From Gammaproteobacteria bacterium (GTDB taxonomy: Bacteria > Pseudomonadota > Gammaproteobacteria > DSM-16500): 54,545 nt of DNA. Shown here one piece after another: positions 9,970 to 19,616 of the stretch. The stretch's first letter is position 1, and every line of letters begins with the position of its first letter. The notes beneath the pieces are model-generated. The model was not told the origin of the DNA. It ran no database searches and saw nothing but the letters and a program-made list of their open reading frames with translations. A program made the translations under genes and the position numbers. The stretch is taken from contig JABDBD010000018.1 in NCBI GenBank assembly GCA_013288815.1, positions 1,478 to 56,022 on the forward strand, given 5' to 3'.

Positions 9970-10650
9970 ATGCCTGAATTCAAAATTGCTCCTTCATTAC
10001 TTGCTGCCGATTTTGCCCGCCTAGGCGAAGAAGCAGAGGCCGTACTAGCTGCAGGCGGTGACCTCCTGCACTTAGACGTGATGGACAACCATTACGTCCC
10101 TAATCTCACCATAGGGCCTCTTGCATGCAAAGCATTACGCAAGTATGGAATCACTGCCGATATCGATGTTCATTTAATGGTTCAACCAGTCGACAATTTA
10201 ATCGTTGAGTTTGCCCAAGCCGGCGCAAGCTATATTTCCTTTCATCCGGAAGCCTCTCGCCATGTTGATAGAAGCTTAGAGTTAATTCGCCAACATGGGT
10301 GTAAAGCAGGGCTGGCAATCAATCCCGCCACGTCTCTATCACATCTGGATTATTTATGGGATAAAATAGACTTATTGCTAATCATGTCTGTTAATCCTGG
10401 CTTTGGGGGACAATCTTTTATCCCAGCGACATTAGACAAAATTAATAAAGCACGGCAATTAATACTTTCCTCAGGTAAAAATATTCACCTTGCTGTAGAC
10501 GGCGGAATAAAAATAGATAACATCTATGAAACAGCTAAGGCTGGTGCAGATATGTTTATCGCTGGTTCAGCTATTTTTTCGCAACCCAATTATCAACATG
10601 TTATTACAGCTATGCGCAATGAATTAAAGCGTATACTCAACTTATTTTAA
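9970..10650 (+). CDS. rpe: Ribulose-phosphate 3-epimerase
   Basis: Rpe interconverts ribulose-5-phosphate and xylulose-5-phosphate in the pentose phosphate pathway. The 226-residue TIM-barrel protein carries the family signatures: APSLLAADF near the start, [33 protein letters not shown] and AVDGGI, with the metal-binding His and Asp residues present. A TATAAT at 9930-9935 may be its -10 box, but no good -35 was found. It is followed after 15 bp by the VOC protein gene and is likely co-transcribed. Confidence 0.97.
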   Translation: MPEFKIAPSLLAADFARLGEEAEAVLAAGGDLLHLDVMDNHYVPNLTIGPLACKALRKYGITADIDVHLMVQPVDNLIVEFAQAGASYISFHPEASRHVDRSLELIRQHGCKAGLAINPATSLSHLDYLWDKIDLLLIMSVNPGFGGQSFIPATLDKINKARQLILSSGKNIHLAVDGGIKIDNIYETAKAGADMFIAGSAIFSQPNYQHVITAMRNELKRILNLF

Positions 10651-10665
10651 CAAGCGAGATCGTCT

Positions 10666-11064
10666 ATGCAAAAACCAAAACCGACTAACGGCTTACACCA
10701 TGTCGCACTTTTTGTGAAAAATTTTTCGGAATGCGAGCACTTTTACACAGAATTATTAGGCATGAAAATCGATTGGAGGCCAGATGCAGATAACTTATAT
10801 CTAACTAGCGGTAGTGATAATTTTGCGTTGCACCGCGCCCCTGCTGACTTTCATCCCGCGAAACACCAGCGATTAGACCATATTGGTTTTTTTCTTGGCG
10901 AAGCCAGCGAAGTAGATGTTTGGTGTGAGTATTTAAGAGCACATCATGTCGATATCAAAGCGCTCCCAAGAAACCACAGGGATGGAACACGAAGTTTTTA
11001 TTGCGCAGATCCAGATGGAAATATTGTGCAGATGATTTATATCCCTCTCAAAACATCCTCTTGA
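10666..11064 (+). CDS. VOC-superfamily (glyoxalase-like) protein
   Basis: The 132-residue protein has two beta-alpha-beta-beta-beta modules of the vicinal-oxygen-chelate fold: LHHVALFVKNFSECEHFYTELLGMKI, then LDHIGFFL and the closing DPDGNIVQMIY. Histidines in LHHV and LDHI are likely metal ligands; the usual C-terminal Glu ligand is Gln in NIVQ, a substitution also seen in non-glyoxalase members. Substrate unknown. Likely in one transcription unit with rpe. Confidence 0.85.
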   Translation: MQKPKPTNGLHHVALFVKNFSECEHFYTELLGMKIDWRPDADNLYLTSGSDNFALHRAPADFHPAKHQRLDHIGFFLGEASEVDVWCEYLRAHHVDIKALPRNHRDGTRSFYCADPDGNIVQMIYIPLKTSS

Positions 11065-11118
11065 GCACTATCATCCTGACTTACTCAAGATTAGATCCTT
11101 CGCTGACGCTCAGGTTGA

Positions 11119-11147
11119 CAAATACAATCGTCATTTTAGCTGTTCAC
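11119..11147 (-). repeat. Dispersed repeat, copy A
   Basis: This 29-base stretch, read on the minus strand, matches 14526-14554 on the plus strand with two mismatches (core TAAAATGACGATTGTATTTG). Next to it is a GATCCTTCGCTGACGCTCAGG-type sequence (about 11094-11114). Both copies lie in intergenic gaps. It is probably part of a degenerate, scattered non-coding repeat family. Confidence 0.55.
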
Positions 11148-11186
11148 AACGTATGGTTAGCATACTCAGAATGACACGCAACACCA

Positions 11187-11534
11187 TTATTTTTTTTCAT
11201 CATCATCGGACTTTTTAACATCTTTGAATGAAGAATAGGGAACGGAGCCAGGACGAGGAGCCATTTGCAATGGTGAAGGACTAAATACTTGCGAATTAGT
11301 TTGTTGAGCTCCTTGACCTTGCGATGATGCTCCACCAGAAGTTGCACTGCCTGAACCATACTCTTCGAGAACATCGTCAAAATCATATAAGATATAGTTC
11401 ACTTCAACTTTATAACGTTGATCCCACTCTAGTTTTGCTTCAATAAATAACTTTGCATCATCAAGATTATGAAACTTAGCAATAGCTTGCTCTGGGCCGC
11501 GTTGATATTTTTTAGTTACCTTGTAGTGCAACAT
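11187..11534 (-). CDS. Small conserved-looking hypothetical protein
   Basis: The protein has 115 residues from the ATG at 11532-11534, which follows a purine-rich AAAAGGAAAAGG ribosome site; a TTG ten codons upstream is an alternative. The N-terminal 70 residues look folded (MLHYKVTKKYQRGPEQAIAK, then FHNLDDAKLFIEAKLEWDQRY and KVEVNYILYDFDDVLEEY). The tail is a disordered Gly/Ser/Gln/Pro-rich stretch ending in a charged run. No function recognised. Divergent from the 494-residue coiled-coil gene. Confidence 0.7.
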   Translation of the reverse strand: MLHYKVTKKYQRGPEQAIAKFHNLDDAKLFIEAKLEWDQRYKVEVNYILYDFDDVLEEYGSGSATSGGASSQGQGAQQTNSQVFSPSPLQMAPRPGSVPYSSFKDVKKSDDDEKK

Positions 11535-11608
11535 GCCTTTTCCTTTTACATTGTAATGACTCAAAAAGTGTATTATAACAAAGATAGAAAAATAATAATA
11601 ATTTTAAC

Positions 11609-13093
11609 TTGATAATGATCAAAATAAAAGCTGTTTTTTTCCGCCAGCAACAGGAAGAACTTTCGTACAGGCACGATAGAGACCTTGATATGAATTTAAC
11701 AGACTTGCTACAAGAAGCACTTGATATCTCAGAAAAAGCAAATAGCAAACAACAAGTTGAGCTCATCCAAGAATTAAAAAACATTCACGCATCCAGCCAA
11801 GCTAATACTCTCGTCGGAAATAAAACAGCTTTCTATAATTTAAATAATTTATTGAATACGTTAAACCGGCTGTCTATCAACCTTAAAAATGTTCTGCAGC
11901 TTTTAGTGTTGTGCGCAAAAGTCAGCTGCGGTCAAGAACGATCGCTAGATAATGCCATTGATGAAATAACAAAATTAAAATTCAAAAACTCTTCATGGCT
12001 ATGGGGACGTCAACAACCTGTAGACAAAACTTTTGAGGAAAGTTATAAAAATTTATTACAACATTCTAGCGAATTTATCATTGCTTCTCTTTATCTTCCG
12101 AATAAAGAATTAGTCGATAATCAGCAAATCGTTTCGAGCGACGTTGTCGAAAAAAATACGACTGACAAACCAGCTAGCTCGCCACCCACCACACCTCCAC
12201 AAACGAGCATGTCCGCCATTCAAAAATTACTTAACATAAATTTCGTTTATCCCTCCAAATCATCAGCGCAAGTCAATGAAGAGAGCAGCGAAGAATTAAA
12301 AGAAAAACTTCACCAACTGACTCTAGAAAATAAAGCACTTAACGAAAAATTAGATGCCATAGCGCGTGGCCCAGTTATTCCAAATGAATATTTTGCTTAT
12401 TGCAAAGATGACAAAATAAACCCTGTCGATCTCGATAAAATTATTGGCCTTTATCAATCGAATTATGAATTCCATCTTCGCCATGAACGGCTGCAAAACG
12501 CCATCAAACAGGCGATGGCCAGTACCAAAAATACAAATCAACTGCCCAATCTTGCGCAAGAACTAATAGAGTGTGAAAATTTATATAATACCTGTTTTTC
12601 TGTTTATGATTCATTATTTAAAAATGAAGCGGAACATACTGTGAGCGATGATTCGAATTGGCATATGCTTGAAGAAATCAATTGGCAAGAAATTATCGAT
12701 AATTCTAGCAATATACTCACAAGCTTTTATGGACTATCAAAATCAAAACCTCATGCACAAGCTTTCGATATTCCTGAAACGGATGAATCAATTTATAAAA
12801 AATATTTTGAACAATACGACAAAGTTGTCAATTTTAAAAAATTAAAAGCTGAATTCCATGAAGAAATTATCAAACGCGCTGAAAATGTTGAAAAAGGTTT
12901 AATTAAAAATTTGTTGATCCACAAAAATTTTATCCAGAGAGAAGTCGGACAAGTCAAAATCAACTTACAATTAATCGACAGACTCTGCCGAGAAAAACGC
13001 TTGAAAGAAGTTCAGCAAAACAAATCTGTCGCACAAAAAACTCTCTCGGCTGACACTCAAGTAGATGAAACAGCTACAGCAAAGCCTTTATAA
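11609..13093 (+). CDS. Unknown helical/coiled-coil protein (about 490 aa)
   Basis: The start is uncertain. A TTG at 11609 or ATG at 11615 gives the longest product but has no clear ribosome site; the ATG at 11690 (MNLTDLLQEALDIS) has a weak GAGA. The product is rich in helix-forming and charged residues, with a coiled-coil segment (EELKEKLHQLTLENKALNEKL) in the middle, preceded by a Pro/Thr/Ser linker (PASSPPTTPPQTS). There are no signal peptide or membrane segments and no recognised domain. The 5' end is divergent from the 115-residue gene, and its 3' end converges on rpiA. An effector role would be speculation. Confidence 0.7.
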   Translation: MIMIKIKAVFFRQQQEELSYRHDRDLDMNLTDLLQEALDISEKANSKQQVELIQELKNIHASSQANTLVGNKTAFYNLNNLLNTLNRLSINLKNVLQLLVLCAKVSCGQERSLDNAIDEITKLKFKNSSWLWGRQQPVDKTFEESYKNLLQHSSEFIIASLYLPNKELVDNQQIVSSDVVEKNTTDKPASSPPTTPPQTSMSAIQKLLNINFVYPSKSSAQVNEESSEELKEKLHQLTLENKALNEKLDAIARGPVIPNEYFAYCKDDKINPVDLDKIIGLYQSNYEFHLRHERLQNAIKQAMASTKNTNQLPNLAQELIECENLYNTCFSVYDSLFKNEAEHTVSDDSNWHMLEEINWQEIIDNSSNILTSFYGLSKSKPHAQAFDIPETDESIYKKYFEQYDKVVNFKKLKAEFHEEIIKRAENVEKGLIKNLLIHKNFIQREVGQVKINLQLIDRLCREKRLKEVQQNKSVAQKTLSADTQVDETATAKPL

Positions 13094-13122
13094 CCACACG
13101 AATTTGTCAATTTAACGGTTTG

Positions 13123-13779
13123 TCATTTCACTTCCACACCATTCTGCGTAGCCAGCAATACAATGTCTGCTTTACGCGCCGCAAAAATTCCGTTAGCAAC
13201 CACACCCGGAATATTATTGAGTTTTTCTTCCAGCTCCAATGGATTTAAAATTTTAAAATTATGCACATCTAAAATAACGTTGCCATTATCTGTTGTAAAT
13301 CCTTGCCTGTAGATGGGATCACCTTCCATCTTCACAATTTGTCTTGCCACATAGCTACGCGCCATAGGGATCACTTCGACAGCAACAGGAAACCTTCCTA
13401 ACAAATCAACTTGCTTACTCTGATCGACTATACAAATAAATTTTTGGGCGACAGTCGCAATGATTTTTTCGCGAGTCAGCGCACCACCGCCTCCTTTTAT
13501 CATTTGTTTATAAGTATTAATCTCATCAGCTCCATCGACATAAAACGCGAGCTCTTGAACGGAATTCAAATCAATCACTGGAATGGAAAGTGCTTTTAAT
13601 TTCTGCGCGGTCACTTCTGAACTGGCAACTGCACCTTCAATTTTATGTTTAACAGATTTCAATGCATCAATAAAAAAATTAACTGTGCTCCCACTTCCCA
13701 CACCAATCACTGCATCATGTTCGATATAATTTAATGCTGCTTGGGCAACCATTTTTTTTAATTCATCTTGATTCATCAT
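13123..13779 (-). CDS. rpiA: Ribose-5-phosphate isomerase A
   Basis: RpiA interconverts ribose-5-phosphate and ribulose-5-phosphate. The 218-residue protein starts at the first of two adjacent ATGs (13777-13779) behind AAAGGA, and its length matches the family. Signatures: [51 protein letters not shown] and the C-terminal [22 protein letters not shown]. The start codon lies one base after the stop of the upstream unknown gene, so translation of the two is probably coupled. Confidence 0.96.
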   Translation of the reverse strand: MMNQDELKKMVAQAALNYIEHDAVIGVGSGSTVNFFIDALKSVKHKIEGAVASSEVTAQKLKALSIPVIDLNSVQELAFYVDGADEINTYKQMIKGGGGALTREKIIATVAQKFICIVDQSKQVDLLGRFPVAVEVIPMARSYVARQIVKMEGDPIYRQGFTTDNGNVILDVHNFKILNPLELEEKLNNIPGVVANGIFAARKADIVLLATQNGVEVK

Positions 13780-13780
13780 G

Positions 13781-14398
13781 TCATCCTTTGTTAGAGATTG
13801 CTCTATGCACAACAAACTCTTCCTCATGCTCTGCATGACTACTCTCTTTAACTCTTTGCAATGGTTTACCCAACCTTGGCATAAATATTGAATACCCATT
13901 CTGCACAATGTTTTTCTTTTCAGCCTGTAATTCAATCAGTCGAGTTTGTTTTTCTTTTAGCTGTCGCTTCAGTATTGTATTTTCACATTCTAAAAAAACT
14001 ATTTTAGCAGCATCATGCTTATGCAACATATCATCAAGAAGTGCAGGCATAGCGTTATTCTCTGCTTTCAGCCACTCCATTACCCTAAAACTATTCTTAA
14101 TACTCTCCTGTGCTGCCTTTAAAGCTGCTTCGGGATTACTTGCTGATAATTGCCTAGCTTTTAATAAAAAAATATCGGAAGTAAAAGAATAATACTTTCT
14201 ATACAGGTCTATCTCAGACAGCCTTGCTTCTACCAAATTTTCTCCCTTTCTTTTCATACAACATTCAATGCATAACTCAATGAATAAGATAGCACGATCA
14301 TAATTGTGTTGTTCCTTGAAGGATCGTGCCATTTTTAAGGCTTTTATTTCAATTTTTTCGTATTTTTGAATGAGTTCCATTTGTAAACGAGTTTTCAT
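13781..14398 (-). CDS. Unknown helical protein upstream of rpiA
   Basis: The protein has 205 residues from the ATG at 14396-14398 with AGGA six bases upstream. The N-terminal 125 residues are alpha-helical and have TPR-like spacing ([42 protein letters not shown]). Residues about 135-165 form a short coiled coil ([27 protein letters not shown] in two heptad blocks). There is no signal peptide and no known family. It is tightly coupled to rpiA (1-bp gap), which probably reflects shared transcription rather than shared function. Confidence 0.7.
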   Translation of the reverse strand: MKTRLQMELIQKYEKIEIKALKMARSFKEQHNYDRAILFIELCIECCMKRKGENLVEARLSEIDLYRKYYSFTSDIFLLKARQLSASNPEAALKAAQESIKNSFRVMEWLKAENNAMPALLDDMLHKHDAAKIVFLECENTILKRQLKEKQTRLIELQAEKKNIVQNGYSIFMPRLGKPLQRVKESSHAEHEEEFVVHRAISNKG

Positions 14399-14525
14399 AC
14401 ACAATCCTTAGTCCAGTTGTAAAAGTTATTTCGTGCACGCTCCTGAGGTGCTCATCGTAACAAAGGAGCCCAGGGAAGACAATCGGAAAGGATCTCTGCT
14501 TTCGCGAGCGTGGTAGCCACGAGAG

Positions 14526-14554
14526 GTGAACGCCTAAAATGACGATTGTATTTG
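14526..14554 (+). repeat. Dispersed repeat, copy B
   Basis: Matches 11119-11147 in inverse orientation with two mismatches. It lies in the 173-bp gap (14399-14571) between the helical protein and DUF971 genes. The same gap also contains a TTATTTCGTGC block near 14427 and TTATTTCGC near 14585, which resemble the ends of the element at 49733-49916, so the gap may be a decayed element. Confidence 0.5.
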
Positions 14555-14571
14555 ATAAGTGCGGCAACGTA

Positions 14572-14919
14572 CTAGTTGTCTATGTTATTTCGCACCCGCT
14601 CAAGATAAGCTAACCAATTTCTTTCTCGATTGACACCCAGTTCGTACAATGTCTTCCAGCTAAAAATACCGCTTGAATGACCATCATCAAAAATGGGTTT
14701 TATTGCATAATTCCCGACAGGTTCTATCGCCACAATATTGACACTCTGCTTTCCTAAAACAAGTTTTTCTTGCCCCACTCCATGTCCACGCACTTCAGCA
14801 GATGGGGAAAAAACTCGCAAATATTCGCAGGGAAAATGAAAACGCTCGCCATTGTCAAAAACAACTTCGAGCGTCTTAGAAAGTTTGTGCAAAATAATTT
14901 GAGCCGGGGTCACTGTCAT
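14572..14919 (-). CDS. DUF971 family protein
   Basis: The 115-residue protein belongs to the DUF971/GBBH-like N-terminal domain family: TPAQIILHKLSKTLEVVFDNGERFHFP, then YLRVFSPSAEVRGHG, VNIVAIEPVGNYAIKPIFDDGHSSGIFSWKTLYELG. In gammaproteobacteria this gene typically follows hslU, as it does here (5-bp gap). The role is not established; the domain has been linked to iron-sulphur or 2-oxoglutarate oxygenase contexts. Full length. Confidence 0.9.
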   Translation of the reverse strand: MTVTPAQIILHKLSKTLEVVFDNGERFHFPCEYLRVFSPSAEVRGHGVGQEKLVLGKQSVNIVAIEPVGNYAIKPIFDDGHSSGIFSWKTLYELGVNRERNWLAYLERVRNNIDN

Positions 14920-14924
14920 GTTTA

Positions 14925-16325
14925 TTATAAAATATAACGACTTAAATCATCATCCTTCACCAATGCTTCTAAATATTTATTCACATAGGCTACATCAACA
15001 AACACTTCTTTTTCTGCTTGATCAGATGCCTCAAACGAAATCTCTTCTAGCAACCGCTCAAGCACTGTGTGTAAACGTCTCGCACCGATATTTTCCGTAC
15101 GTTCATTAACATGCCATGCAACTTCTGCAATTCGTTTGACACCATCAGGCATAAATTTTAATTTTACTTTTTCAGTTCCCATTAGAGCGATGTATTGTTC
15201 CGTCAATGATGAAGTTGGCTCTGTTAAGATACGCACGAAATCTTCTGTGACCAGCGCTTTCAACTCGACACGTATGGGCAAGCGACCTTGCAACTCAGGT
15301 ATCAAGTCAGAGGGCTTCGCAAAATGGAAAGCACCTGATGCGATAAATAAAATATGGTCTGTACGTATCACACCATACTTTGTCGACACCGTTGAGCCTT
15401 CAATCAAAGGCAATAAATCGCGTTGCACACCTTCACGTGACACATCAGCGCCTGCGTGTTCAGAACGTTTAGCAATTTTGTCAATCTCATCGATAAACAC
15501 AATGCCTTTTTGTTCTACGCTTTCTAATGCACGCGCTTTTAAATCTTCAGTATCAATTAAACGTGCCGCTTCTTCTTCTCGCAAAATTTTTCTCGCATCA
15601 GAAATTTTTAACTTACGCATTTTTTTGCGTTCGGTCGATAAATTCTGAAACATACTTTGTAACTGACTTGTCATTTCTTCCATCCCAGGAGGCGCCATAA
15701 TCTCAACACCAATTGGAGCAGCAGATAACTCTAATTCAATTTCTTTATCATCCAGCGAACCATCTTGCAGTTTTTTTCGAAACAATTCACGTGTTGCATT
15801 ATCCGGTGGTGGCGCCTCATGAGGTTCGCCAACAAAGCTCGCACGTGGCGGAGGCAAGAGAGCATCTAGAATACGCTCTTCTGCAGCAGTTTCAGCGCGC
15901 GCTTTGACTTTCGCCATATCTTTTTCGCGCATCATCTTAATAGCCATATCCATTAAATCACGAATAATGGATTCCACATCACGACCAACATATCCAACCT
16001 CAGTAAATTTAGTCGCTTCAACTTTAATAAAAGGGGCGTCCGCCAACTTTGCTAAACGACGAGCTATTTCCGTTTTGCCTACACCAGTGGGGCCAATCAT
16101 CAAAATATTTTTTGGCATGATTTCATCACGCAGTGGTGAACTTAATTGCATACGACGCCAACGATTACGTAACGCAATTGCAACCGCACGTTTCGCCTCT
16201 GCTTGTCCAATAATATATTTATCCAGTTCACTTACAATTTCTTTTGGAGTCATGTGAGTCATATCTTGGTCACTCTTTTGTTTAAAGCTTTTTGGTTCAA
16301 TGAAGACCTCTTCACGCATTAGCAT
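14925..16325 (-). CDS. hslU: ATP-dependent protease ATPase subunit HslU
   Basis: HslU unfolds substrates and feeds them to the HslV peptidase. It has Walker [10 protein letters not shown], the pore-loop GYVG, the I-domain (residues about 130-250), Walker [11 protein letters not shown], sensor GRLPIRVEL and the C-terminal LSRYIL tail that docks into HslV. The ATG at 16323-16325 has AGAGG five bases upstream and gives 466 residues. The conserved family N-terminus ([17 protein letters not shown]) starts only at residue 25, so there is either a 21-24-residue extension or a real start at 16262 or 16253, neither of which has a good ribosome site. The 147-bp gap to hslV is occupied by a palindromic element. 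Confidence 0.97.
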   Translation of the reverse strand: MLMREEVFIEPKSFKQKSDQDMTHMTPKEIVSELDKYIIGQAEAKRAVAIALRNRWRRMQLSSPLRDEIMPKNILMIGPTGVGKTEIARRLAKLADAPFIKVEATKFTEVGYVGRDVESIIRDLMDMAIKMMREKDMAKVKARAETAAEERILDALLPPPRASFVGEPHEAPPPDNATRELFRKKLQDGSLDDKEIELELSAAPIGVEIMAPPGMEEMTSQLQSMFQNLSTERKKMRKLKISDARKILREEEAARLIDTEDLKARALESVEQKGIVFIDEIDKIAKRSEHAGADVSREGVQRDLLPLIEGSTVSTKYGVIRTDHILFIASGAFHFAKPSDLIPELQGRLPIRVELKALVTEDFVRILTEPTSSLTEQYIALMGTEKVKLKFMPDGVKRIAEVAWHVNERTENIGARRLHTVLERLLEEISFEASDQAEKEVFVDVAYVNKYLEALVKDDDLSRYIL

Positions 16326-16353
16326 ATTTACCTCTTTGCAACGATTAAGCTTC

Positions 16354-16501
16354 TAGGGTCTGTTGACAATTCTACTATGCTGGTCAAAAAACCACGATTT
16401 TCTGCGCTCCTCTGCTCACATACCAGCCGCGTATGCTGCGCTGCGGTGCTCGAAAATCGTGGTTTTTTTGCCTCAGCCTAGCGAATTGTCAACAGCCCCT
16501 A
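16354..16501. mobile_element. TA-flanked palindromic miniature element between hslV and hslU
   Basis: The two ends (GGGTCTGTTGACAATTC and the complement of GAATTGTCAACAGCCCC) and an inner pair (CCACGATTTTC / GAAAATCGTGG) make almost the whole 144 bp (16356-16499) an imperfect palindrome. It is flanked on both sides by TA, as expected for IS630/Tc1-mariner-type insertion. No transposase is present. It supplies the last eight codons and the stop of hslV. Confidence 0.75.
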
Positions 16502-17030
16502 ATGTTTCTATCGTAAAATTATTATTTGTATAAATACAAATTGATGCTGCGATTCCCAAGGATTTTTCTACAATCGTTTTAGCATCCAATTCAGTGTTCT
16601 CTAATAACGCTTGAGCGGCGGATTTTGCATATGGCCCGCCTGAACCAATTGCAATTAAATTATTTTCAGGTTCAATCACATCACCATTGCCCGTAATAAT
16701 CAGAGATGTTTTAGCATCAGCCACCGCAAGCAATGCTTCTAAGCGTCGCAATAAACGGTCTGTTCGCCAATCTTTTGCAAGCTCAACAGCTGCACGTAAG
16801 AGATGGCCTTGATGCGTCTCAAGTTTAGCTTCAAATCGTTCAAATAGCGTAAAAGCATCTGCAGTGCCTCCTGCAAACCCTGCAATAACACGATTGTTAT
16901 ATAAGCGCCTAACTTTGCGCGCATTGGATTTCATGACAGTATGACCCATTGTGACCTGTCCATCACCGCCTATCACCACTGCACCCTTGCGACGTACAGA
17001 CACAATCGTCGTACCACGAAACTGTTCCAA
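16473..17030 (-). CDS. hslV: ATP-dependent protease peptidase subunit HslV
   Basis: HslV is the N-terminal threonine peptidase of the HslUV protease. The TTG start (17028-17030) has GGAGAG seven bases upstream and gives MEQFRG before TTIVSVRR, so removal of six residues would expose the catalytic Thr. The [30 protein letters not shown] and IGSGGPYA segments are canonical. After TIETL, the final residues (GAVDNSLG) and the stop codon are encoded by the palindromic element rather than by native sequence. The family normally ends within a few residues of this point, so activity is probably retained. Confidence 0.96.
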   Translation of the reverse strand: MEQFRGTTIVSVRRKGAVVIGGDGQVTMGHTVMKSNARKVRRLYNNRVIAGFAGGTADAFTLFERFEAKLETHQGHLLRAAVELAKDWRTDRLLRRLEALLAVADAKTSLIITGNGDVIEPENNLIAIGSGGPYAKSAAQALLENTELDAKTIVEKSLGIAASICIYTNNNFTIETLGAVDNSLG

Positions 17031-17091
17031 AAGATCTCTCCTCTTTGTTATTTTATCAGTAGTAAGTTATATATGGGGGTTATTTGGCTGT

Positions 17092-17859
17092 TTACAAGAC
17101 TTGGATAACACCAGTTATTCCTCTCTTCTTCAAGCGTAATTGGGTTGCTTTTGCCAACTCCCTGGACGAAAAAGGCCCCTGTTGTACCCGAAAAATGATT
17201 GATTTACCCTGATTTGCTTTGATCACTTGTGATTGAAATCCAACTGAAGACAATACATCTAATAAGCGATTCGCGGCTTCTTCTGTTTCAAAAACCCCTA
17301 AGTTTATAACGTATTGTTGATTAATTTCAGTCGCCATTTGAGTGGAAATATCTTCAGGCTTAAAGATTGAAGATTGCACTTCATTTGTAGCTTCAACAGG
17401 TTGCACTTCCTGTTTAGGCTGCGGTTGCGCGCTCTCTTGAGTCGTTGTTTGCAAAGGCAAGGTAGACTGTAGCTTGACTGAGTATTGGACACTTCCATTC
17501 GTATTTTTTCCATTGTTTACTTTTTCAGCAACCTGCAGTTCACGATTGGGCAATTCCGTATAGAAATCAAAATGTATTTGCGGAGTATAATTCTCTTGAT
17601 TATCATTTAATCGTTTCGCTTCTTTGTTTAAGCCATCTTTCTTGTAATGTAAAAGCGCAACAGCTTTTGCAATAACTGAATTAATTTTAGGATTACCCGC
17701 TACAAAACTAAGCCGCTTGTGCGCAACCAGCGAGAAATATCCAATGGCTAAACAAATAAAAATTCCAAAAAAAATAGCGATAAAAAGAGTGAGCAGCCTA
17801 ACCTTACGTTTTGGCTTTCTTGACTTTGCTGGAACAAATTTCGCGTAATCTTTGGCCAT
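17092..17859 (-). CDS. SPOR-domain (FtsN-like) membrane protein
   Basis: The 255-residue bitopic protein has a basic cytoplasmic N-terminus (KSRKPKRKVR), one membrane helix (residues about 23-46), a Gln/Pro-rich periplasmic linker, and a C-terminal SPOR domain (residues about 180-255; YVINLGVFETEEAANRLLDVL and FRVQQGPFSSRELAKA) that binds denuded septal peptidoglycan. The position between argS and hslV is the usual one for this FtsN-like protein in gammaproteobacteria. Its ATG overlaps the argS stop by one base (TAATG), so translation is coupled. Confidence 0.92.
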   Translation of the reverse strand: MAKDYAKFVPAKSRKPKRKVRLLTLFIAIFFGIFICLAIGYFSLVAHKRLSFVAGNPKINSVIAKAVALLHYKKDGLNKEAKRLNDNQENYTPQIHFDFYTELPNRELQVAEKVNNGKNTNGSVQYSVKLQSTLPLQTTTQESAQPQPKQEVQPVEATNEVQSSIFKPEDISTQMATEINQQYVINLGVFETEEAANRLLDVLSSVGFQSQVIKANQGKSIIFRVQQGPFSSRELAKATQLRLKKRGITGVIQVL

Positions 17860-19616
17860 TACATATTTTCTGGAGTTGATACACCAATTAATTGTAATCC
17901 ATTTACTAACACTTGGCGAACGGCAACTATTAAAGTAAGCCGCGCCTGACGCAAATCGCTATCTTCAACCAAGAATTGATGAGCGTTGTAATAAGTATGG
18001 AAGTCATTAGCGAGCTCTCGCAAATATTGCGTTAATTGATGAGGCTCATATTGAGTCGCTGCGCTCAGGATCAACTCTCTATATCTAGCCAAGGTCGCCA
18101 ATAAGTTCAACTCATGCTCTTGATTCAATAAAGCCAATTGTGTCGCGCCCAAATTTACCTCAAAACTCAGATTTTTTTCTGCTAACTGCCGAAATACACT
18201 GCAAATTCTTGCATGTGCATATTGCACATAAAACACGGGATTTTCATTAGATTTTGACTTTGCCAAATCCAGATCAAAATCCATATGTTGCTCGCATTTA
18301 CGCATAATATAGAAATAACGAGCCGCATCATTACCTACCTCTTCCCGCAATTCACGTAATGTAACAAATGAACCACTGCGAGTAGACATCTGCACTTGCT
18401 TGCCCGATCGATAGAGCGTAACAAACTGGACCAACAAATAAGTCAACTTATTAGGCTGAATACCGTAAGCTTGTAGCCCTGCTTTCATGCGTGGGATATA
18501 CCCATGATGATCTGAGCCAAAAATATCGATCGCGGCATCAAAGCCTCGTTCAAATTTATTGATATGATAAAGCAAATCATTCGCAAAATAAGTACGTTGA
18601 CCATTTGCTCGTTGCAAAACTCTATCTTTTTCATCGCCAAATTCGCTAGACCGGAACCATAAAGCACCGTCTTTTTCGTATACCAATCCTTCTTTTTGCA
18701 TTTGCTCAATATGCTTGTCGACAACGTCGGATGCAACAAATCGCCGCTCAGAAAACCATTCGTGGAATGTCACACCAAACTGGGCAAGATCATCACGAAT
18801 ATCTTTTAAAATCATATCCAGAGTTAATTCAAATATTTGTAAATAAAAATCTTCACCCAATAATAATTTTGCGCGTCTCACGACTGCATCAATATATGCT
18901 TCTTTTTCACCGCCTTCCGGTTCATCCAGAGGCAAATCGCTAAAGACATCTTTTGCATTTTTAAATAAATTTTTATCGTATTTTTCTTTTAGATATTGGG
19001 CTATATCGATAATATAACTACCTTTGTATCCATTCGATGGAAAGGTAAATTGCTCACCAAACAATTCCAAATATCGAAGCCAAACACTGACAGCCAATAT
19101 ATCCATTTGTCGACCAGCGTCATTGACATAATATTCACGATGCACATGATAACCAATGTGTTCCAATAAATTTGAAACAGATGCACCATACGCTGCATGA
19201 CGACCATGCCCCACGTGCAAAGGCCCTGTCGGATTGCACGAGACAAACTCCACTAGAAAACGCTTACCGCGCCCTATGTCTGATTTGCCGTATTGATCAC
19301 CCGCATTCAAAATATCGGGAATGATGCTGTGAAATGCTTCGGGTGAAAGAAAAAAGTTAATAAAACCAGGGCCTGCAATTTCAACTTTTGTCACAATCGA
19401 AGATTGCGGCAATGCACTCTTGATGAGCTCTGCTATCTCACGAGGCTTGCGCTGTGCGGCTTTTGCTAATACCAGCGCAATATTACTAGCAAAATCGCCA
19501 TGTTCTTTTTCTTTTGTGCTATCAATTTGAATGCGTGGCAACTCAACTTGTAGCTCGCCTTGGATTTGTAATTTTTGTAATGCAGTATGTATCAGTTGTT
19601 CGATAGATTGTTTCAT
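17859..19616 (-). CDS. argS: Arginyl-tRNA synthetase
   Basis: ArgS charges tRNA-Arg. The 585-residue class I synthetase starts at the ATG 19614-19616 (MKQSIEQLIHTALQ, the usual family N-terminus); a TTG three codons earlier is less likely. The HIGH motif is HVGHGRH, within FVSCNPTGPLHVGHGRH. The KMSK loop is replaced by QMSTRSG, as is normal for many ArgRS. An N-terminal Add-1 domain and a C-terminal anticodon-binding domain (DALR type) are present. Probably the first gene of the argS-SPOR-hslV-hslU-DUF971 run. Confidence 0.97.
   Translation of the reverse strand: MKQSIEQLIHTALQKLQIQGELQVELPRIQIDSTKEKEHGDFASNIALVLAKAAQRKPREIAELIKSALPQSSIVTKVEIAGPGFINFFLSPEAFHSIIPDILNAGDQYGKSDIGRGKRFLVEFVSCNPTGPLHVGHGRHAAYGASVSNLLEHIGYHVHREYYVNDAGRQMDILAVSVWLRYLELFGEQFTFPSNGYKGSYIIDIAQYLKEKYDKNLFKNAKDVFSDLPLDEPEGGEKEAYIDAVVRRAKLLLGEDFYLQIFELTLDMILKDIRDDLAQFGVTFHEWFSERRFVASDVVDKHIEQMQKEGLVYEKDGALWFRSSEFGDEKDRVLQRANGQRTYFANDLLYHINKFERGFDAAIDIFGSDHHGYIPRMKAGLQAYGIQPNKLTYLLVQFVTLYRSGKQVQMSTRSGSFVTLRELREEVGNDAARYFYIMRKCEQHMDFDLDLAKSKSNENPVFYVQYAHARICSVFRQLAEKNLSFEVNLGATQLALLNQEHELNLLATLARYRELILSAATQYEPHQLTQYLRELANDFHTYYNAHQFLVEDSDLRQARLTLIVAVRQVLVNGLQLIGVSTPENM

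Noticed and set aside
13780..13935. 52-codon N-terminal extension of RpiA
   Set aside because: It overlaps the upstream gene in another frame; the ATG at 13779 has a ribosome site and gives the family length.
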